A stretch of DNA of 9,425 bases from Magnetospirillum sp. (GTDB lineage: Bacteria; Pseudomonadota; Alphaproteobacteria; Rhodospirillales; Magnetospirillaceae), in contig JAIWOG010000313.1 in the NCBI GenBank assembly GCA_020217035.1, positions 1 through 9,425 of the forward strand, in the 5' to 3' direction. Positions 1 to 9,425 of this stretch are shown here, one piece after another. A program made the translations under genes and the position numbers. The notes under the pieces are model-generated. The model was not told where the DNA came from, made no database searches, and was given only the letters and a program-made list of their open reading frames with translations. How positions within the stretch are numbered: the first letter of the stretch is position 1; every line of letters begins with the position of its first letter.

Positions 1-425
1 CAAAGAAAGTCATTGGCTACATCAAGCTGCAGGTGCCGGCCGGCAAGGCCAACCCGTCGCCGCCGATCGGTCCGGCGCTGGGTCAGCGCGGCTTGAACAT
101 CATGGAATTCTGTAAGGCGTTCAACGCCCAGACCCAGCAGCTGGAAGCCGGCATGCCGATTCCGGTGGTGATCACCGCTTATTCCGACCGTACCTTCACC
201 TTCGTCACCAAGACCCCGCCGGTGACCTACTTCCTGAAGAAGGCCGCTGGCATTCAGAAGGGCACCACGACGCCGGGCAAGGCGACCGTGGGTCAGGTGA
301 CCATGGCTCAGATCCGTGAGATCGCCGAAAAGAAGATGGTGGACTTGAACGCTGTCGACATCGACGGCGCCGCCAGCATGATCGTCGGTTCGGCCCGGTC
401 CATGGGCCTCAAGGTGGTGGAGTAA
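1..425 (+). CDS. rplK: 50S ribosomal protein L11 (5' end cut by window)
   Basis: L11 binds the GTPase-associated centre of 23S rRNA at the base of the L7/L12 stalk. There it contacts elongation factors and is needed for RelA activation. The reading frame is already open at base 3 ([20 protein letters not shown]...). Bases 1-2 (ca) would complete an Ala codon, so only about Met-Ala is missing and the protein would be about 142 residues, the usual length. The proline-rich N-terminal helix is visible ([13 protein letters not shown]), which is the thiostrepton and factor-binding face. The C-terminal rRNA-binding domain follows and ends [12 protein letters not shown] before TAA. The GTG at base 33 is internal, not the start, because conserved L11 sequence precedes it. 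rplA begins 4 nt after the stop, so the two genes are co-transcribed. The L11-operon leader where L1 would act lies outside the window. Confidence 0.98.
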   Translation, partial: KKVIGYIKLQVPAGKANPSPPIGPALGQRGLNIMEFCKAFNAQTQQLEAGMPIPVVITAYSDRTFTFVTKTPPVTYFLKKAAGIQKGTTTPGKATVGQVTMAQIREIAEKKMVDLNAVDIDGAASMIVGSARSMGLKVVE

Positions 426-429
426 TCCC

Positions 430-1125
430 ATGGCCAAGCTCGGAAAGCGTCTGAAGTCCGCCTATGAAGGCGTCGACTCCAACAAGTTCTACACCCTGGA
501 AGAAGCCGTGAAGCTGGTGAAGGCCGGCGCCAAGGCCAAGTTCGACGAAACCGTCGAAGTCGCCATGAACCTGGGCGTCGATCCCCGTCACGCCGACCAG
601 ATGGTCCGTGGCGTGGTCGAGTTGCCCAACGGTACCGGCAAGACCGTGCGCGTCGCCGTCTTCGCCAAGGCCGAGAAGGCCGAGGAAGCCCGCAAGGCGG
701 GTGCCGACATCGTCGGCGCCGAAGACCTGGCCGAACAGATCCAGGGCGGCATGATGGATTTCGACCGCTGCATCGCCACCCCCGACATGATGGGTGTGGT
801 CGGCCGCCTCGGTAAGGTCCTCGGCCCGCGCAACCTGATGCCCAACCCCAAGCTGGGCACCGTCACTCCGAACGTCACCGAAGCCATTCGCGCCGCCAAG
901 GCCGGCCAGGTGCAGTTCCGTGTGGAAAAGGCCGGCATCATCCATGCTGGCGTCGGCAAGGCCTCGTTCGACGAAGCCAAGCTGGTCGAGAACATCAAGG
1001 CTTTCATCGACGCCATCAACAAGGCCAAGCCGGCCGGCGCGAAGGGCACCTACGTCAAGAAGGTGTCGCTGTCGTCGACCATGGGCGTCGGCGTCAAGCT
1101 GGACATCGCCAGCGTTAACGCGTAA
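430..1125 (+). CDS. rplA: 50S ribosomal protein L1
   Basis: L1 forms the mobile L1 stalk of the 50S subunit and helps move deacylated tRNA out of the E site. In many bacteria it also represses its own operon by binding the rplK–rplA mRNA. The 231-residue product is close to the 234 residues of E. coli L1. Recognisable segments are the N-terminal MAKLGKRLK start, [20 protein letters not shown], the glycine-rich [20 protein letters not shown] in domain II, and the C-terminal domain-I return strand near [15 protein letters not shown]. The ATG is fixed by a GGTGGAG-type ribosome-binding site that overlaps the last codons of rplK. The final codons take part in an inverted repeat around the TAA stop (listed separately). 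Nothing in the gene looks broken or transferred. Confidence 0.98.
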   Translation: MAKLGKRLKSAYEGVDSNKFYTLEEAVKLVKAGAKAKFDETVEVAMNLGVDPRHADQMVRGVVELPNGTGKTVRVAVFAKAEKAEEARKAGADIVGAEDLAEQIQGGMMDFDRCIATPDMMGVVGRLGKVLGPRNLMPNPKLGTVTPNVTEAIRAAKAGQVQFRVEKAGIIHAGVGKASFDEAKLVENIKAFIDAINKAKPAGAKGTYVKKVSLSSTMGVGVKLDIASVNA

Positions 1126-1139
1126 GAGTTAACGCTTTT
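1111..1139 (+). terminator. terminator-like inverted repeat across the rplA stop codon
   Basis: AGCGTTAAC (1111-1119) is a perfect 9-bp inverted match to GTTAACGCT (1128-1136). The loop is 8 nt and contains the rplA TAA. A short T run (1136-1139) follows the stem directly, the arrangement of a weak intrinsic terminator. The stem is AT-rich for this GC-rich genome and the T run is only four bases. Partial termination or a 3'-end stabiliser is therefore as plausible as full termination. Confidence 0.45.
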
Positions 1140-1147
1140 CAAGATTA

Positions 1148-1167
1148 CCCCCGGCTTCGGCCGGGGG
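1148..1167 (+). promoter_or_regulatory. UUCG-capped GC hairpin after rplA
   Basis: CCCCCGGC (1148-1155) pairs with GCCGGGGG (1160-1167) in an 8-bp all-GC stem. The loop is TTCG closed by a C-G pair, the exceptionally stable cUUCGg tetraloop. It starts 11 nt after the preceding inverted repeat. The nearest T-rich tract (1177-1180) is about 9 nt beyond the stem, so this is not a textbook terminator. It could stabilise the rplK–rplA mRNA 3' end, or cause pausing or attenuation before the rplJ leader. The rest of 1168-1286 holds small palindromes (1198-1207 TCTTCGAAGA; 1264-1273 GGGAGCTCCC) and no gene. Confidence 0.5.
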
Positions 1168-1286
1168 GATCGGGAATTTTCAACAGACCTTTCGGGGTCT
1201 TCGAAGATTCCCAACCTGTCCGAGACCGTCGGTGTCCGGGTCGGCTTGCCGGCCAGACTTAAAGGGAGCTCCCGCCAACGCAGACA

Positions 1287-1441
1287 GAGGTGAAACCGTG
1301 ATGCGTCCCCTTGGGACAAGTTTCGGCTGATTGCTTCTGGGACAGGCCACCGGCTTCGGCCTTGGGAAACCAAGACGAGGCCATCGGGCAAAGTTCCGGT
1401 TCGTTCCGCAAGGATGACCGGATCGCTGTTTGGAGACGAAA
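1287..1441 (+). promoter_or_regulatory. candidate L10-type leader of rplJ–rplL mRNA
   Basis: In many bacteria the rplJ mRNA leader binds the L10–L12 complex and blocks translation when the complex is in excess. I assign this leader from its position and dense secondary structure, not from a covariance-model hit. Helices seen: GAAAC 1292-1296 with GTTTC 1320-1324, enclosing GTCCC 1305-1309 with GGGAC 1313-1317; CTTGG 1361-1365 with CCAAG 1370-1374, capped by a GAAA tetraloop; and TCCGGT 1395-1400 with ACCGGA 1417-1422, enclosing TCC-GCAA-GGA (1405-1414), a second GNRA hairpin. Unpaired ACGA beside the GAAA hairpin, next to GGCC repeats, may form an asymmetric internal loop of the kind L10 recognises. 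I could not draw a standard kink-turn with tandem G·A pairs. No convincing sigma-70 promoter was visible upstream. Confidence 0.55.
1298..1330 (+). CDS. possible 10-codon leader peptide upstream of rplJ (speculative)
   Basis: A short frame GTG-ATG-CGT-... ends at TGA 1328-1330. It encodes nine residues (MRPLGTSFG) from the ATG at 1301, or ten from the GTG at 1298. GAGGTGA at 1287-1293 is an unusually good anti-Shine–Dalgarno match. It lies 7 nt before the GTG and 10 nt before the ATG, and serves no other visible gene. The frame covers the GTCCC/GGGAC hairpin of the leader. A frame this short can occur by chance, and I know of no described peptide here, so this rests only on the ribosome-binding site and location. 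Confidence 0.2.
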   Translation: MMRPLGTSFG

Positions 1442-1444
1442 GTG
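1432..1444 (+). promoter_or_regulatory. ribosome-binding site that fixes the GTG start of rplJ
   Basis: GGAG at 1432-1435 lies 6 nt before GTG 1442-1444, a good spacing. The in-frame TTG at 1430 cannot use this site because it overlaps it. The GTG start gives an N-terminus [10 protein letters not shown], as expected for alphaproteobacterial L10. Confidence 0.8.
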
Positions 1445-1957
1445 GACCGGACACAAAAGAAAGAGTGGGTCGGCTCGCTGCATGGAACCCTGGAATCGGC
1501 CGGCCTGGTCGTCGTCACCCATTATTCGGGTCTGACGGTCGCCGAGGTCACCGATCTGCGGGGCAAGATGCGCGCTGCCGGTGCCAGCTTCAAAGTGACC
1601 AAAAACCGTCTCACCAAGCTCGCCCTTGAGGGTACCGCGTACGAGAACATCGGTGACCTGTTCACCGGCCCGACCGCCATCGCCTATTCGGCCGATCCGG
1701 TTGCCGCCGCCAAGGTTGCCGCCGACTTCGCCAAGACCAACGACAAGCTCAAGATCCTGGGTGGATCCTTGGGCGGTCAGCGTCTCGACGTCGCCGGTGT
1801 CCAGGCTCTTGCCACCCTGCCGTCCTTGGACGAGCTGCGTGCCAAGCTGCTGGGCATGATCTCCACGCCCGCTACCCGTATCGCCGGTGTGCTGCAAGCC
1901 CCCGCTGGCCAGTTGGCCCGGGTGCTCAAGGCCAAGGCGGACAAGGACGCTGCGTGA
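1442..1957 (+). CDS. rplJ: 50S ribosomal protein L10 (GTG start)
   Basis: L10 anchors the L7/L12 dimers to 23S rRNA, forming the stalk base that recruits IF2, EF-Tu and EF-G. With L12 it is usually the translational repressor of its own mRNA. From the GTG at 1442 the protein has 171 residues, normal for the family. The N-terminal globular rRNA-binding domain shows [30 protein letters not shown] and [10 protein letters not shown]. The C-terminal part, from about [12 protein letters not shown] to KADKDAA, is the helical tail that carries L12 dimers. The gene ends in TGA, 54 nt before rplL. A 12-nt longer version starting at TTG 1430 is possible on paper but would place the Shine–Dalgarno inside the gene. 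The codons just after GTG contain ACCGGA, which can base-pair with the leader (see findings). Confidence 0.97.
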   Translation: MDRTQKKEWVGSLHGTLESAGLVVVTHYSGLTVAEVTDLRGKMRAAGASFKVTKNRLTKLALEGTAYENIGDLFTGPTAIAYSADPVAAAKVAADFAKTNDKLKILGGSLGGQRLDVAGVQALATLPSLDELRAKLLGMISTPATRIAGVLQAPAGQLARVLKAKADKDAA

Positions 1958-2000
1958 GAGTTTAAAGAAAACCATCCCAGAACAACTCAAGCTGAATATT

Positions 2001-2005
2001 AGGAG
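2001..2005 (+). promoter_or_regulatory. strong ribosome-binding site of rplL
   Basis: AGGAG sits 6 nt before the rplL ATG, in an AT-rich spacer (1958-2011) with little visible secondary structure. Strong, unstructured initiation fits the need for several L7/L12 copies per L10. No separate promoter is evident in the spacer. Confidence 0.75.
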
Positions 2006-2011
2006 TATCAA

Positions 2012-2389
2012 ATGGCTGATCTCGCCAAGCTCGTTGACGATCTGTCCGCCCTGACCGTGTTGGAAGCCGCCGAGCTGTCCAAGATGCTGGAAGAGAAGTG
2101 GGGCGTTTCCGCCGCCGCTCCGGTTGCCGTCGCCGCCGTCGCCGCTGGTGGCGCCGCTGCCCCGGCCGCTGAAGAAAAGACCGAATTCGACGTCGAACTG
2201 ACCGAAGCCGGCGACAAGAAGATCAACGTCATCAAGGAAGTCCGCGCCATCACCGGCCTGGGCCTGAAGGAAGCCAAGGACCTGGTCGAAGGCGCCCCGA
2301 AGGTGGTCAAGGAAGGCGCTTCGAAGGACGAAGCCGAGAAGATCAAGAAGGTGCTCGAAGAAGCTGGTGCCAAGGTCACCATCAAGTAA
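2012..2389 (+). CDS. rplL: 50S ribosomal protein L7/L12
   Basis: L7/L12 is the multicopy flexible stalk protein that contacts translational GTPases and stimulates their recruitment and GTP hydrolysis. The 125-residue product has the standard plan. An N-terminal dimerisation and L10-binding helical domain spans about residues 1-32 ([23 protein letters not shown]). An Ala/Pro/Gly-rich hinge covers about 33-53, and the C-terminal factor-binding domain starts near residue 57. That domain contains [20 protein letters not shown] and [14 protein letters not shown], whose lysines and glycines form the factor-contact surface. It ends KVTIK-TAA. It follows rplJ as usual and precedes the structured 223-nt spacer before rpoB. 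Nothing abnormal is seen. Confidence 0.99.
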   Translation: MADLAKLVDDLSALTVLEAAELSKMLEEKWGVSAAAPVAVAAVAAGGAAAPAAEEKTEFDVELTEAGDKKINVIKEVRAITGLGLKEAKDLVEGAPKVVKEGASKDEAEKIKKVLEEAGAKVTIK

Positions 2390-2415
2390 TCGAGGCCAAT
2401 CTGGTCTTGCCATCG

Positions 2416-2455
2416 GGCCGGGAGCGGCGGCGGAAATCGCCGCCGCTACCTGGCC
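2416..2455 (+). promoter_or_regulatory. long stem-loop in the rplL–rpoB spacer (attenuator or RNase site candidate)
   Basis: AGCGGCGGCG (2423-2432) pairs perfectly over 10 bp with CGCCGCCGCT (2438-2447) around the 5-nt loop GAAAT. The helix continues outward past a G/A mismatch with GG/CC (2420-2421 with 2449-2450), then past a one-base bulge with GGCC/GGCC (2416-2419 with 2452-2455). That makes 16 bp in total. No T run follows, so an intrinsic terminator is unlikely. In E. coli the equivalent spacer holds a partial terminator and an RNase III cleavage site that lower rpoBC output. The position and length here suggest a similar role, by analogy only. Confidence 0.6.
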
Positions 2456-2544
2456 TAATGGCGTCTGTGCGTGATGAACTGCCGGGGGTGGCCCCTATTT
2501 CCGCCACGATGACCGGCTAGGCATTGGTTTGTTTTTTTCCCAAG

Positions 2545-2565
2545 AAGGCGGGACTTCCCCGCCTT
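2545..2565 (+). promoter_or_regulatory. 8-bp hairpin in the rpoB 5' region
   Basis: AAGGCGGG (2545-2552) pairs with CCCGCCTT (2558-2565) around ACTTC. It lies 48 nt before the rpoB ATG and is not followed by a T run. A T-rich tract (2528-2538) lies just upstream, on the wrong side for a terminator on this strand. It could be part of the rpoB leader structure. The role is unknown. Confidence 0.35.
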
Positions 2566-2601
2566 GCGACCCAATTTCCGGGTCGATACCGACATGAGGA
2601 C

Positions 2602-2607
2602 GAGGAG
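2602..2607 (+). promoter_or_regulatory. ribosome-binding site of rpoB
   Basis: GAGGAG lies 5 nt before the rpoB ATG at 2613. It supports this start over any alternative and agrees with the conserved N-terminus that begins [16 protein letters not shown]. Confidence 0.75.
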
Positions 2608-2612
2608 CGGCA

Positions 2613-9425
<6,813 letters not shown>

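Noticed and set aside
1168..1286. Search for a sigma-70 promoter serving rplJ
   Set aside because: Candidate boxes (TTGCCG at 1247, TTAAAG at 1259, TTTCAA near 1178) do not have partners at 16-18 nt spacing. A promoter may exist, but I cannot support a position.
1358..1382. Standard kink-turn in the L10 leader beside the GAAA hairpin
   Set aside because: The asymmetric ACGA segment next to GGCC is suggestive, but I could not place tandem G·A pairs opposite each other, so I describe only the hairpin and internal loop.
1259..2413. 384-codon minus-strand frame spanning the rplJ leader, rplJ and rplL
   Set aside because: It is opposite two certain ribosomal protein genes and low in complexity (Gly/Gln/Leu-rich). 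No family was recognised, and it is explained by codon bias.
2458..2520. 20-residue frame starting ATG in the rplL–rpoB spacer and ending TAG
   Set aside because: No Shine–Dalgarno precedes it. Its start lies at the base of the long stem-loop. A frame this short is expected by chance.
2541..2566. Intrinsic terminator at the AAGGCGGG/CCCGCCTT hairpin
   Set aside because: The T tract is upstream of the stem on the + strand. Read on the minus strand, the tract after the stem is A-rich. Neither direction gives stem-then-U.

Overview
This is a conserved housekeeping segment: the ribosomal-stalk and RNA polymerase cluster rplK–rplA–rplJ–rplL–rpoB–rpoC, all on the + strand. Both ends are cut. rplK lacks only about its first two codons, and rpoC stops near the start of the bridge helix. 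GC-rich composition, GC-ending codons, and protein signatures in L10 (start [10 protein letters not shown]), RpoB and RpoC point to an alphaproteobacterium. A Rhodospirillales, Magnetospirillum-like organism is my best guess, but that is a judgement from memory and not the result of a search.

Layout. Positions 1-1125 hold the L11 and L1 genes, 4 nt apart. Positions 1126-1441 are a 316-nt gene-free stretch. It has a terminator-like inverted repeat straddling the rplA stop codon, then a very stable UUCG-capped hairpin, then a structured region that fits an L10-type autoregulatory leader. Positions 1442-2389 hold rplJ (GTG start) and rplL, with a 54-nt spacer. Positions 2390-2612 are a 223-nt rplL–rpoB spacer with a long GC-rich stem-loop and a second 8-bp hairpin. 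rpoB occupies 2613-6794. A 64-nt spacer with a perfect 11-bp hairpin separates it from rpoC (6859 to the window end).

How the genes work together. L11 and L1 sit in the 50S subunit; L11 is in the GTPase-associated centre and L1 at the E-site stalk. L10 with L7/L12 forms the stalk that recruits translation factors. RpoB and RpoC form the catalytic core of RNA polymerase. In bacteria where this has been studied, translation of rplJ–rplL is repressed by the L10–L12 complex binding the leader, and the rplL–rpoB spacer sets the lower yield of RNAP subunits. The hairpins here lie where such controls would be expected.

There is no mobile element, CRISPR array, defence island or unknown gene. The most unusual observation is inside RpoC. 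Just after the catalytic NADFDGD loop there is an apparent 104-residue insertion made of two imperfect 52-residue units, in register with the native segment that follows. The next most interesting is a possible RNA switch in the rplJ leader: one 6-nt segment can pair with either of two identical ACCGGA copies, and the second lies directly behind the GTG start codon.
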